Shown here one piece after another: positions 15,531 through 28,580 of a DNA stretch of 64,000 bases. The stretch's first letter is position 1; each line of letters starts with the position of its first letter. The stretch is taken from the NCBI RefSeq assembly GCF_020882245.1, contig NC_083598.1, forward strand, positions 985,178 through 1,049,177. Direction: 5' to 3'. The position numbers were made by a program, and so were the translations under genes. Below the pieces are notes generated by a model. The model searched no databases. It saw only the letters and a list, made by a program, of their open reading frames with translations, and was not told the origin of the DNA. This stretch comes from Rhopalosiphum padi (taxonomy: Eukaryota; Arthropoda; Insecta; Hemiptera; Aphididae).

Positions 15531-17021
15531 GGTATTAGGTACAGTTAAAACTTAAATTTAAAATAGTGTTATACATTTAAATAGATTACATCATTTTATT
15601 GTATTTCGGTCAAGACAAAAATTATGTCGAGATAGCTTATACAAAGTGGCTTCACGCTTTTGTGCGAAAAATCATCGCTTTCTTTTTCGGCCACTATATC
15701 CCTTTGGGCTTTTATAGTTTTTTTCTTTTAAAATTAGAACAACTCAACTAAACAAGTTTTTTTTAATTTTATTGAATATGAATATATAATTATATCTAAA
15801 CTATGATTTTTAACGTTCAAAATTATTAAGTACAGTTATGAAAAAATAATTTTATAATAAATATTACCTTAGTGAGATTAAAAATATATACAATAAAATA
15901 ATTCGAAATATGCACCTATATAATATAGGAAAATATATCTTCACAAATATAACTGTCAAAAATTAAAATTAAATTAAATTTTTACAATCTTATGATAATT
16001 ATTTGAGAAATTTATAATACTATTTTTATAGTCTTTAATGTACGCTTCATTTTATCGTTTCTGATCCATATTTATTTTATCACGATTTACACAAAGTGTT
16101 TTTACATAGTCATTTGAACTTCATTAATAAGAACATTTGAGTATCTTTTTGTTATTGATTAGTGTATGTTTATAAAAATGTTGATGGAAAAACAAATGGA
16201 ACAACTCGTAAGATTGTATAACAAGCTTGAGTTAAATGGAATCTACAATCTACTATTTTAGAGTTAGTTCAAACGTATTCAACAGCTATGAAAATTGCAT
16301 GACATCTCAAAGTAGATCGTGACCCATTTTGATGAAAATTATTCTGTTAATTTAGCAAATTATTTAACTAAATAATCAAAAATATCGTTATAAATTTATC
16401 AAACGAATATCATATAACTATTATAAGAACTAAAACTAAATTTTAATTGTTAATTATTCAAAAGAACATAATTTATTTTTTTTAGATTCATTAAACATCA
16501 ATGACTCATCATACATACTTAATATTATTTTATTTTGTTAATTTATTTATTTTACTCAGGTAACACTCATAACAATTTATTGAAAATCATTTTATTTTTG
16601 CACAGTTATATGTTATAATTATTATCATAAAATTAAATTAATTTAAATTTTAAAAAATGTTTATTTGAGTTTCTCTAATTATAAATTTTAAAGAAAACTG
16701 TTATGGCCGAAAAGAGAAAAGTACTTTCTGTTAAAAAGGGGGACTGTGCATTAATAGTTTAAAATTTAAACTTGGTATTAAATAACATCTTTGCCCTTAG
16801 TTAAAAACAAGTTAGACTATCTGATTATGCATATACGCGGAGGTCGGTCACCGGAAATGGATTTCTATTTTCACGACAAAAACAGCATTATATAGCATAG
16901 GTATATTCCATATAGACATAATTTCACATATAGATTCAGCAAAGTACAGGTATAATACCACAATACACTATATCTATCAATTCGAGCAGTGGTTGATTTT
17001 GATGGCACACATCAATTACAA
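15531..17021. other. AT-rich intergenic DNA
   Basis: No gene could be supported. A 19-codon plus-strand frame at 16703-16762 begins MAEKRKVLSV, which loosely recalls the start of pogo/CENP-B-type transposases, but it stops at once and nothing coding follows. Confidence 0.4.
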
Positions 17022-17621
17022 AGTGGCGTAGTTTTAAACCATTTTTTGGGGGGGATTTCCCCCGGGGAAATATTAAGTGACAAATATTTTAACGTTATGA
17101 TATTTATTATTAAATATATTTTTATTTAGTATATAATATACATACTTTTATATTCAGTCATTTTTTTTATACTTACAGTTTTCAATATTAAACACACTGA
17201 AATAATTAATTATAATAAAAAAACCAAAATACTTTTTTACTTAAAAATCTTAATCTTAAATCATCTGATACATTTTCTAATTGTCAAATAATGGTATAAA
17301 AGCAGATATCATATAATATTATTCTATAGTCTATAATATTAGATTGATGGTTAGAGCATTGAGTTTATTCTTAAGATATCCTAGGAGTTTCTATTTCTAT
17401 ATTAAGAATTAAGATCATTTATCAATGAACTACTTTCTTCGGATACGTTCATAAATTATATCTTAAATCGTGCTGAATATCCACACGATTATATTGTTGA
17501 AAATATATTATATAGGTGGTAATCAAAAATAAATATGCATTAAGCAAGAGAATAAAAAGTGTCTTTGAGGTAACCTAACCAGGGGGGAAATTCCCCTGTT
17601 GCCCTTACATGATACGCACTG
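17022..17621. mobile_element. hAT-like MITE
   Basis: A non-coding element of about 600 bp. Its left end reads (A)GTGGCGTAG, followed by GGGGATTTCCCC-like sequence. Its right end, read on the minus strand, is CAGTGCGTATC followed by GGGGAATTTCCCC. Such CAGTGGCG-type ends are typical of hAT-superfamily non-autonomous elements. ATTACA occurs just outside both ends, consistent with a worn 8-bp target-site duplication. No transposase remains. Confidence 0.5.
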
Positions 17622-17753
17622 CTATTACACGTAAAATTTATTTTATATTTCTAATACGCACATAGATGCCATAATATGAGTGTCGTTTCAAATGCTCGTG
17701 CAAATTGCTATCTCGACCTTTATGTATTAGTAAAATATATAAACCGTATTTAA

Positions 17754-18375
17754 TTTTTTTTTTTTTTTTTTGGTTTTCGGTCATTGAGACCATACCGCCA
17801 AACAAATTTCTCTTCATCTATCTCTAATTTCTGCCACTACTCTCCATGGTATCCGGTTCAATGTTTTCCACGTCCCTTTTTACACAGTCGTAAGCGTGAT
17901 CTTCCTAAGATTCTCTTACCGATCGGGCTCTCTTCGATTGTTGTTCTGACTATGGATCCTACTCTCCGCCATGCATGTCCTGTCCAGGTTAATCTCCTTT
18001 TCTTGATTTCATTCGCGATGTTCGGTCTCTGGAACAGCTCCTCGAGTTCTTTATTATGACGTTTACGCCATTGTTTGTGTCGAAACATGGGCCGTAGATT
18101 TTCCGTAGGATTCTCCTTTCAAATATTTTTATTCTGGTTTCTTCTGCTTTCCTAAGTGGCCATGTTTCCGCGGCCTACAGTACTATGGGTCGTATCAGAG
18201 TCATGTACATTTGTATCATCAGGTTTGTCGATAATGTTCTTGAGTTCAGTACTTTTCCAAGACCAAAAAAACTTTTGTTGCCTTTTTGTATCCTAGCACT
18301 GACTTCTATCTTCAGATCGTTATTTTGTGTTATCAAGTGCCCCAAGTATTTGCAATGTTCAAATGTGTGACTCTT
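17754..18375 (-). pseudogene. 5'-truncated LINE, RT C-terminal end
   Basis: The element runs on the minus strand and ends in an A-tail, seen as a T-run at 17754-17771. Minus-strand frames encode the region after a non-LTR reverse transcriptase: a TWPLRKAEE segment, then KIFERRILRKIYGP, then RRLTWTGHAWRR, which matches the usual RRL.W.GH..R motif. A stop and at least one frameshift break it, so it is a dead, 5'-truncated copy. The family looks like an RTE/I-type LINE, not the Jockey-like element at 29-33 kb; the clade is uncertain. Confidence 0.75.
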
Positions 18376-21004
18376 TTGAATGAACCGAGTTTATATATAT
18401 ATAATATTTACTGCCACTTTTCCTTAAGATCGTAGGTATACAATCGATTTGATACTGATCCATGTTTATTGCGTATAATATTATATATACGATAATCGCA
18501 GAATTTTATTCTTCCGCGTTACAATATGTATTTACCATTGGAAACTTTTAATTATCATTAATTTCGAAATATTCGTAAAATTAATTGGCCGTGAAATAGC
18601 AGTATATTATTAATATATACGCTGTGCTTTGTATTTCGTGGCATGAAAATCTAATACTAACTAGATCCGGTAATGATAAAAGATATATTAAGCTTTACAC
18701 TTAGTTACTATCAATTACGCTGTTAATTTAATATAGAAATGTATATTATTAATATGATTCACAAATTAGGTAGGTAATCTATCTCTATGATCAGATTATT
18801 GATCACGAAAGAATTTGACTTAAAAAATAATTTGCTGATTTTTCAATCAAGGGCATATTTATATTTTTATATAGGAACATTTTTTAAGTAATTACCTATA
18901 ATATTTCTCTACTGATTATAGGCATATGTAACATTTTAGAAATATTTTAATGCAAAAAATGTTAATTATGTGTTGCAATTTTTTTTTTAACAAATTGTTT
19001 GTTCTGTTTTAACGAAATATTTCAAAATTTATATATTTCATATTAATATTATATGCATGAATAATCATTAAGTATAAAGATGTTTTATTTAACATATTTT
19101 TGGCACTTGTGTGTTACAGCAAATTTAACGCAGTTATTTTTAATATTATTATAGTAAGTAGTATTTACAATAAAGAAATAATTAATTATAATCGCATCTA
19201 ACAATATAACATTAATGCAATAAAATATAGTTATGTAACGGGATAGACATACAAACAAATCCGTTAAAATGTAAATTACCTACATAAATATATTATGTAA
19301 TATTTAAAACGTAATTTATAATGTTACATGTGTGATATATATATATATTATATGTATACTGTTCATAGTATTGTGTATTCATTCAACCATTTTACTCTTT
19401 TTAATTGACTTTTAATGTACAATTATGTACCTATCTAGTATCTGTTATTGTTAATTATGCTCTATTATTACTTATTAGTTATTAATATGTCATGTCTTAA
19501 GTTCATAAAATCATTATAAACACAATTATTAAACCTAATTATAAATTGGTTTCTGTAAAAATAAATAAATGTTAAAATTTATATGCTGAATCCTATATCG
19601 GTACTTATACTGAATGGTGTATAGCTACATACAATAAGTTATAACAATAACTTCTAAATTAAGTTTTATAATCATGTATCAGCATAATTACCTCTGTATT
19701 AATTGTACACAATTTAATATTTAGTTTATGGATACATTTTAATATTTAGAAAAGTTTAATTATTAAGTTGAAAGTATATTTAAATTGATTCAGTAAATTT
19801 CAGAACCGTTAGTTGGCAACTGCAATTGCATATTAAAGGTGCATTGTCATTATTGATATCGAATACATATTAGTATTTGACAATACATGAGAATATGGAT
19901 TCATTGATATAAATTACACACGTGACTCATTTGCGAGTGTTGACTATATTGAGGTATGTATTATAGTATTAACTATACAGGATTAGTATGTAACTGCTTA
20001 AACACAACTTAAATACTACTTTAGTTAATAGTTAATATATTTAGTGAATAAATTATCCAAAACTATAGTTATTTAGTAAATATTATTTATACAAATATTA
20101 ATTATTAGTACTACAACTATATACCGTGGATGTAAGAAGTAGACAGTGCAAGTTGTAAGTTGTAACAAAACTTTAGATTTATCAAAGCCTCGGATTTTAT
20201 AACGCACGTTTGTTTTTATTTATTATGTAAACCATAAAAATATTTTATCATTCAAGAGTGGACATAATATTAAAATTCATATTAAACTAATACTAATACT
20301 TCAGTTCGCTCAAACTGTAGCCTAACGGCGCTAGTACTTTCGTACACTCCTGACTCTGATCATTCTATCTGATCTAATTCTGATATACATGTTTCCGTAT
20401 ATTTTAAACCATTATATTTATTTTAATTTTTATGGCTGCTTAATCAACGGTAATATATAATATATATATATATATATACTAATATATATACTAATAATCA
20501 AAAGTTATAGAATACATGATAAATTGTGTATAATATTTTCAAAATGTTAATTCAAAAAATCTATACTTCATTTTTTTAAATTTAAACTAATTTTATCTCA
20601 CCCCAATTATATAATCAATAGTATAAATAAATTGACAAGGGGAATTAATAGTATATATATATGAAGTATATACAAATATTAACAAATAAATTAAATAGAA
20701 TTTATAATCAAGGAACACAAGCACAGTACTCGATAAAATATAGTGTTTTTTAATTCGTCGTTACAATATGATTCATCGGTAATATTGAGACAAATTATAG
20801 CAGAAAAAATGACAATATTTTTTACAAAAAATAATAAGAGCAAATATGGTCAAACAAAAATGTAACGCCCATGGGCCATGGCACCTTTTTCCCCATTTAA
20901 TCCAAAAAATATGATTCTGATTCTGACAGCGTGATTTTTAAAATCCACTTTAATTCATTCGTATAATTTGTTTCTACAGAATGAATACCACATAATATAT
21001 TGTA
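18376..21004. other. AT-rich intergenic DNA
   Basis: I see no exon-like frame, transposon terminus or RNA gene. TA-rich simple repeats occur near 19335-19350 and 20457-20480. Confidence 0.5.
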
Positions 21005-21167
21005 GTGGAGACGAGTCACGATAACTGGAAAAACTTAACAACTCGATTTTTTTTTTATTCTCCTAGAAATATAAATTTGTATAAATTCTAGCTATATATC
21101 TCGAATAAAACATATCTCGAAGCAAATTTTTATCTCCCTTCAACTTCGAGTTATCGTGACTCGACTG
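21005..21167. mobile_element. pogo-like MITE
   Basis: A 163-bp element flanked by TA on both sides (21003-21004 and 21168-21169), as expected for Tc1/mariner/pogo insertion. The left end contains GAGTCACGATAACT. The right end, on the minus strand, reads CAGTCGAGTCACGATAACTC. The CAGTCGA...GATAACTCGA pattern is the known signature of pogo/Tigger ends. The interior is non-coding. Confidence 0.65.
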
Positions 21168-22836
21168 TACTCGTAAGAGCATCGTACAGCGCCCGAGTTG
21201 CAAATGGTGAATTGCACATTTTATTTGACGCGGACCAAAGTAATAGGTGCATTTAATTTCTATGTGATAAACTATCTTTACTTTTTGTGTACATTATATA
21301 TTATGTATGCTGTTATAGGATAAGTAATTGATTAAAAGATAAAATGACGAAATTTTCGCTTTACATCCAAAAAACGAATGTTTCTGGACTTTCGAGGTGT
21401 CTATATATTTGGTTACAAATAGTAATTATCATAGAAATAATGCGTATTATATGCGCATTATGTACACAATTACAACAGTACAATATAATACATATTATAT
21501 TATATAGTTGGTAGCTACAATAATACAATTATTATGCATAGGCAGTCTCCATAGTACTACGATGCAGATATAGGATAGGCACACATAAAGTGCATGGATA
21601 TCGGATAATAGATATATTATTGAGACACTAAACGCCATTTAATTAATCATATAATTGTATAGAAATACATATACTACGTATACCTAAATCCGTGAGATAA
21701 AAGGTCGAACGATCATAATAATATTATGAACTATGCCGTCACGACGGAAGCGCACCCGATGGCTAGAAGTGCGTGTATAATATAATATCATTATCCGTAA
21801 ATAAAGTATAATATTATCTTTGAAATTATGCTTTTAATTTCCTATATCACTTATTCTATGAGATCGTCAGATGTACAATGTATACGAGCGTGTGTGTTTA
21901 CAGTGTACATCGATATAAAATCGTTAAGATGGATGTGATGAAAAATATATGAACTCGAAGGTCGTATTCGGCACGATTTAATTGGCCCTGGAGCAGTTAA
22001 CGCCGCACAAAGCACATATATACACTGGCGAACTACCACTGCGTATTCGGCTGCATATAATACTGTTTTAATTGTCACATGACGATTTTTAAACATATTA
22101 AAATATAAATATATGTACGAGAAAAACAATTAAATATGCACATAACACATATAATGCCGGCGTGTAATAAATAATTGTACATTATCATCGTCATCCATCC
22201 GGACATGCCCTCTTTTCAGATATAAAATATGTAAATACCTATGACTACATTATTATTTATTATGACGGTAAATTTTAGAGCCCAGACGTATATTTGTCGA
22301 TCATCGATATTACGTAACAAGGTTAGATTTCATGATTTTCGTCAACTACGCGCTCAATATATTCAACCAGAAAAATTCACAATTTTTTATTTTATAAAAA
22401 AAAAAATGATTTTATTGTGCTATCTGATACACTTGTTATATTTATTTAAAAATTATTATTTGTTTATTTATCTAAAACTTTAAAGGTCTCTAAATGTCAT
22501 CGTCTCATAAACGTATAAACATCGCAGATATGATTTGGGAATAATAATGTTTCCAAAATATTCCAGAAATATCTTTTAAATGTTCTAATGGCGATATAAG
22601 TAAAATATTTCAAAAACATTGTTATAGAAAATTTAGCTATTCACGTTGTGTAGTATTATATTAGTTTTAATGTATTAGATGAGTAACAACATAACATTAA
22701 CTGTGTTCGGAGGTAGAACCGTATAGTTATATCGGTCAAATATAGTATACTAGTAATTCTAGCCACGATTTTTCATGTTAATAAATGCGATCGCACATCT
22801 GTCCATCCAACCACAGTAAATAAACGAAAAGCTATA
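21168..22836. other. Intergenic DNA
   Basis: A moderately GC-richer patch lies around 21740-22050, but no open frame is convincing and no transposon ends were found. Confidence 0.45.
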
Positions 22837-23823
22837 CTATATAGTGGTGCAACACGATTGCGCACCTTTTACCTTTTTTCTTTGAGCAAACACAAACATT
22901 TAGTTACATACATTTTTTCCCAAACTGGAAAATTATGGCCTGTGGATTTAATTTAGGCTAATTTTGGTTCAGAAAAATTCAAAGTGACAATAATTTATTA
23001 AAAAACTATAATTCAAAATCTGAACTCGGTGTTTGGTTAAAACAATTTTTTTCACTTGAATTCTTGGAAGATGTAGAAGATGCTTTTGCGTATTTAATTG
23101 AAAATAGCCCTACTGGTAATTTTGAATTAACCGATTACAATATACTGAACAATTATATACATCACCTGATGCTGCTTTTCCTCCGATTTTATGAACCACT
23201 GAACCTTCAACAGAGGCAAGAACAACCAATGGCCCAGAATCTTTCCATATCCACTATAATGCTCAGTTTTATACAACTCATCCGCCTATTCACCAAGTTA
23301 TACATATTTTATTGGATATTCAAAGTGAATCTTACTTAAAAATATATAGTATAAAACAACAAAATATTAACTAGCCTCGTAAAGAGCAAGAAGTAAATAT
23401 TACATGTATAATAAATATTTGGAAAAAATATAAAAGTAATAAAATATCTTTAAATGACTTAGGACTTACACTAGGACCACGTTTTTGTGGTAAAAGTTAT
23501 AAGAATTTGATTTTTTGACTATTTTTTTAAATCATTAATTATTATTATTACCGTCGTTTATTCTTTATATTTTATTTTTATAGACGAATTAATATTGGTA
23601 TATTATTCCTTTTTAAGACGCGTAATTACAACTGTGGTGTATTATACAATTTTTTTGACTACGTATTACTTTATTAATTATTATTATTGTCGCAATAATT
23701 TGAGGAATACGTATTACGTTGTTATTAATGTTGTAAATTTTTGGAATTGATATTTATTTAAATGTTTGTATTTGCTCAAATAAAAAAGGTAAAAAGTGCG
23801 CAATCGTGTTACGCCCTATATAG
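22837..23823 (+). mobile_element. MULE-like DNA transposon relic
   Basis: Terminal inverted repeats of about 63 bp bound an element of about 1 kb. The left TIR is at about 22837-22900 and the right at 23761-23823; both contain AACACGATTGCGCAC and then a CTTTTTTAYCTTTTT-like stretch. Between them, plus-strand frames carry relics of a transposase-type protein: FLEDVEDAFAYLIENSPTGN at about 23059-23120, then in another frame TTEPSTEARTTNGPESFHIH and PPIHQVIHILLDIQ near 23195-23320. The TNGPESFH..YN..F segment resembles FLYWCH/MULE-type proteins common in aphids. A TGA, a TAG and a frameshift show it is non-functional. Confidence 0.65.
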
Positions 23824-24480
23824 GGGTATCAATTTTTTTATCATAGTTTTAATATAAATTCATGTGATGACAGTAAAATATAAAAGATTTTTTTCTCGGG
23901 GTGATCGGGGTCTTAAAAATATTCGTTAACATTTTTTAATATAAGGTGCCTGTATTATTAGTTTTAAATGTTTAATGAAACATGAGCAGTATTAGTTTTG
24001 TCCATCAATGTAGTAGCACTTTTCTTTAATTGAATCGCGTTCATTACGAGAAATAAACTTTTACAATATTGTATGCTGACGTAAATATTGAGTGTATGTG
24101 TATCTGAAAGTATGAAATAAATTATTAACTTTTTCCAAAGTACCTATGAAATACGTCTGAAAACGAGTTCTAAACTTTTAACTTATTAGATTTAGTAACT
24201 TTATTAATTAAAAATAATAAAGAATTGTTTTCATTAAATGTAACATTTGAGAATGAAATAGAAATATATTCACGTACCGTTAAAATATGGCTTACGTGTA
24301 ATAAATTCACTATCCCTGAGCAATATAGATACAATAGCTAGGTATCTGGTATATGATATAATATCTAGGTAATATTTAGTTATAAAATGTTGTTGTATAA
24401 AATTACACAGCTGTTGTAGCAGTATACGTGTTTTTGTTTAAGTAAACAAATTTAAACTGCATGTAGTATCTACACAATAC
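23824..24480. other. Intergenic DNA
   Basis: AT-rich, with no gene or element end recognised. It abuts the left end of the first copy of the segmental duplication. Confidence 0.45.
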
Positions 24481-27387
24481 ATAAACAAAGAAACAACAAT
24501 AGTGATGATACATAATTATTTGTTTTAAAATCAAAAATATAACATTTTGCTCTAATCTTTTAGTTTTATTATTAAACAACTATTAATTACTCAGGTGCAT
24601 TATATAATAGTAAGAGTAAATTAAGTAGAAAAAAACAAAATAAAATCTTATATTAATGAGCCTTAGCAAATTTAAATGTTATAGTCTTATAAATTACATC
24701 ATTTATTATAACGGCGTGTTGGACCGGATCTGGAGTGGATTGAAGCTCGGGATCATTGGATGCTGTAACACTTGAAATCCGGGCGTCTTCAAATTTGATT
24801 TTGTGTCCTAATATAAAAACAACACCAAGCATTAGAACATCGATAACGTAATGTTAACTAAATATTATTTGGCGTTATTCAGGCATCATATGTAACTATA
24901 ATACTTATACTCCAGAGTACTATAATATAAGCATCGCAATAATTAATTGTGGAAAAATTGTAATAATGCATAATTATTTTTAGTAATTGCACATGCGACA
25001 TCATTGTAGAGTCGTAGGAAAACTATCTGTATATGTGTATATAGTAGTTAAAGAGCACAAGGTTAGGTCATAAGTAGATTAACGCGTGGTGGTTGTTTGA
25101 AATGAAAAAAAAAACAATGGAAAACATAAGTAGCGTACCGCAACTAGCATGTGAACATATATTATTATTATGGAGGACAGAAGGATAACTTAATAGTATT
25201 ATCTATTGTTTTTAATTTTAAAAAAACTATAATTTACTTAGAGTTATGAATGCAGCAAACGGAATAATTAAAAAAAATATGTATATACGATCCATGATCT
25301 AAAAACTAATACATAATATTATTATGAAAATGCAATTATATTTTTATTTGATCACACGAGACACGATGTAATATAATATACTTCATTTATCGTCAGATAG
25401 AAGTTGATAAATTAGACAGTATATAATTATCATTTTGTGAACTAAAATTCCGATTTCACAAAATAATGTGTCTAATTGATTTTAAATATTTTTGATTATT
25501 TAAACGATTTTAATTTATATAGTCTTTGTTTTCTAATTTTAAAAATTACGCTTGACAAAAACTTGTAGTTTAAATGAATGAATACATTTTTTTTAAAGAA
25601 AAATTCTACTTGGTATTTTTAAAAATATTTCAATCTTATCTTTATTTTATAAAATAATAAATCATAATAATTGAATTTGACATATGCGGGTGACGATTTT
25701 ACTGTTTATTATTTATACAATAACATAAGTAAGCAATTTAATTTTTTCTTCGTTTTACTAAAAATGATGCTATAGTAGCTATACCTAAATGTGAAATATC
25801 AACAAAATTGAAAATTTTAAAACTTTGATAATACAATAAGACATTTGTCCTGTTTGATTTAATTTGAAGATTTCAATTAGGTATTTTATAAATAGACGGT
25901 CAGCAAATATTTTTTAAAATAAGAAGGAACTAAAAGGAATAATTGAAAATTATAATTAAAACGTGAATAGCGCACTTTCATACGTCGATCTGCAATCACA
26001 ACCAACAGGATAATACCTACAGCCAGAAAAAAACCTAATCGTATATAAGAAAACCGCTTACAGATTCCGCTTGTTTAGTTTCGGTTTCAACAGATTTCCC
26101 GTACACTTTCAGTGACTTTTCCCTGTTAACACTGGTCCAATTGGATACGATGTTGTACATGGCGATTTTCTCGTTTTCAGACGTGTACTCGATGTCGTCT
26201 AACACACGTAAGAACATTTCGTGCAAGTAGGTCGATATTTTGGTGTCTTTGTGGTTTTTTCCTACGTAATAATTGTTGAGGACGCGATATAAGAAATAGT
26301 ACACTTTCCTGGAACGACAATATTTGACATATATGTTAAAATTAATACAATTATACATCATCCATTAATCATATGCATCCCCTATATAAAATACTTTTTA
26401 AACGATTAAAAAAATGATTTTTCCTTAAAAATAATATATACATTATAATATTTTTAGTAAAACAATTCTTCAAAAAAAAAAAACCTTTTAAATAGTTTGA
26501 CCTTAACATTTTAAATTTTACCTCATTTGTGTATGTTTCTGTATCAGAAAAATTCTATAGCATGTAATTTTTGAAATAGATAAAATATTATAATATGCGT
26601 GTATTCACCTGAAGTCTATGACGTTGTTTGAGGCATCTGGGGGCGTCTCCGGCGGCGGCGTACACTCTGACATGATCAGAAACGCGCTGGAAAATAGTTT
26701 GAACTTGTCGAACTGACACGGGTCCTTGTTGTAGAACGTCTCCAGATAGTCCATCCACTTGACCATCACGTCCTTGGGCTTGGTACTCAACTTGTACTCC
26801 ACACGAAAAAAAATATTTGGTTGATCTAACTTAAATTGTAGGTACATTAACTGTAAATTATAGTTCCCTATGGCATAGCTATATTTTTAGTTCCGGATAC
26901 TATTATTTTATAGTTAGAAGATTATAGCCACCACAACTAAATATTGGTTATACTTAAATTTCAACTATTTCATATAATTAAGACGACTATTGTTTTAATG
27001 CATTCTAACTGAATTATATAAGTAAAATAACTGCAATTGTTTATAAATTTGACTTCATAATTAATTATTTACCTTAATTAAATTAGTTGAAAATACCAAA
27101 TAAAAATACTAATTGCATTAAAATATAATATAGTTGCACTAAGAAATACAATTTTAGTTACCTTACTATACAATTATAGTTAATGCTCTAAAATAATTCA
27201 GTAAAATATGTAGTAAAAGTAAATTAAATCAAAGTAAGTAAAAATAACTGTTTTTATTAACATATTTATAATAATTTATAATAAAAAAAATATAATAATT
27301 ATTTGTAAGTTATACAATATATAGTAACTAAATTAAGTTTATATGTATTTTATAATATTGAAAACAAGTATTTAAAAAAAATATTAC

Positions 27388-28262
27388 TACTTCGGCCTAT
27401 AATATAAACCATTCGATTTTACACATACAGTTGGATGTACACTATTTAAATTTTCAATATAGCAACACACTAATTTATTTGTTAAAGTTACATTATACGA
27501 TTTAAGATGTTCATTAAAATAATTACAAACAAACATATTGCATACCTACCATAGACATATTAACTTGTTAATATGTCTATAATACCTACTATAAATGGTT
27601 TGTTATCAACATCTTGAGCAATAAATAGTGATAGGATTAAACCAAAAATTGGTAAAATATATGGATCTTCACTTAATTGTAAAAGGACTGGCATTTGTTT
27701 CTTTTATTTCATTAAAATCAATCGGGTTTAAATTTATTATTTCTAATATTTTTGTTTTCAAATTACATAAAAACGAATAGGTAAAAAATTGAATGTCATC
27801 AAATAATGTTTGAATTATTTTTCTGGGAATTAATTTATTATTATACAATTTTGATGCTAAAAATACTGTATTGGATTGAAGTGTTTCTATAAACTCAGTA
27901 ATTGTAATTGGTTCTGGACAAGGTTTTAGAGGGTAATTATGATTTTTAATGGAAGATTGGAAATTGTTTAAATCAGACTATCAGAGGTTCTTTGAGAAGT
28001 TGTTGTTATGACAGGCAAATTACAGGACAGTGGTGTATTTATATATTGTGTGTCTAGATTATTATGTTGGTTTAAATGACTTTTAAATGAATGAAAAGAG
28101 TTAAAAATTCTAAAGCAGTTTAATTCATTACATTTAAATTCATCTATAGATTTTGGATCATGAAAATATTTATATGTATTAACAAATAAGAATTTAAGTT
28201 GAATTAAGTTGCACAAAAAACTAGAAGGCATCTTTGTATTCAAAAGTCGTTTAATGTTCATA
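27388..28262 (-). pseudogene. C2H2 zinc-finger TE-type protein, degenerate
   Basis: Minus-strand coding sequence in pieces. 28262 down to 27968 gives a 97-aa frame with one C2H2 finger, KCNELNCFRIF...SFKSHLNQH, spaced C-x4-C-x12-H-x3-H. After a stop, the same protein style continues (PEPITITEFIETLQSNTVFL, then ASKLYNNKLIPRKIIQ, FDDIQFFTYSFLCNLK). A last segment near 27545-27393 reads FVCNYFNEHLKSYNV and ends VKSNGLYYRPK before a stop. Single C2H2 fingers with such a downstream region resemble multicopy proteins of insect transposons; that assignment is from memory of their style. Stops and frame changes make it non-functional. Confidence 0.5.
27551..27580. repeat. Perfect 14-bp inverted repeat (hairpin)
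   Basis: ATAGACATATTAAC and its exact reverse complement are separated by only TT, giving a 30-base near-perfect palindrome. It lies inside the C2H2-ORF insertion, between coding relics. It may be a folded remnant of a small element; no role can be assigned. Confidence 0.8.
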
Positions 28263-28580
28263 ATAGGTATTTATTAAACTATTTAAATGAAATATTTTTT
28301 TTTTAATATAAAATAAATTACATATTGTAAAATAAAAAAAAAAATAAAATATTGTAACTAGGTGTATAAATAAGTGGATACTTATATTACTTATACTAAG
28401 AAGTGACAACTATATATGTTATTTAAATTTTTTATAAATATTTTAACAAATAAAACATGTTTATCTGACTTGAGCGTTGTATCGAAGAAATAGTTTTGGA
28501 TAAACAACCTGGTTAGGTTAGGTGGTCCTGGTGCACCTATTTGAGTTTTTTGGTGGGCACGCGCGTAGTTAACCAGTCAA

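Larger units (their letters stand above)
26804..28536 (-). mobile_element. Insertion carrying a C2H2 zinc-finger ORF relic
   Basis: This block splits an exon of the duplicated gene: host exon sequence stops at about 26803 and resumes at about 28537. The right copy has no such sequence, so this is an insertion after duplication. I could not define terminal inverted repeats or a clear target-site duplication, only a possible shared CAC at the edges. Its minus strand carries a degenerate coding region (separate entry). The class is unknown; it could be a DNA transposon or a transposed gene fragment. Confidence 0.55.
24706..28580 (-). pseudogene. Truncated copy of the SANT/Myb-like gene
   Basis: This is the left copy of the gene at 45140-47970. 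Terminal exon 24706-24807 and middle exon 26062-26308 are nearly identical to those of the right copy, with splice sites preserved. The first visible exon (26609-26803) has lost 102 bp at about 26784, an in-frame removal of 34 codons joining VEYKLS to TKPKDV. It is then interrupted by foreign DNA at about 26804, and a further scrap of the same exon (the TTTTTGG..GGCACGCGCGTAG segment) reappears at about 28537-28580. The part encoding the core of the SANT-like domain is missing. The copy cannot make the full protein and is best called a pseudogene, although two of its exons look recently intact. Confidence 0.75.

Noticed and set aside
16703..16762. MAEKRKVLSV mini-frame as a pogo transposase start
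   Set aside because: Only 19 codons before a stop, with no downstream coding sequence and no TIRs found around it.
17784..18059. Plus-strand 91-codon frame
   Set aside because: Antisense shadow of the LINE reverse-transcriptase relic on the minus strand.
28511..28522. GGTTAGGTTAGG as arthropod telomere repeat
   Set aside because: Only two units here and again near 59687; too short to be telomeric.
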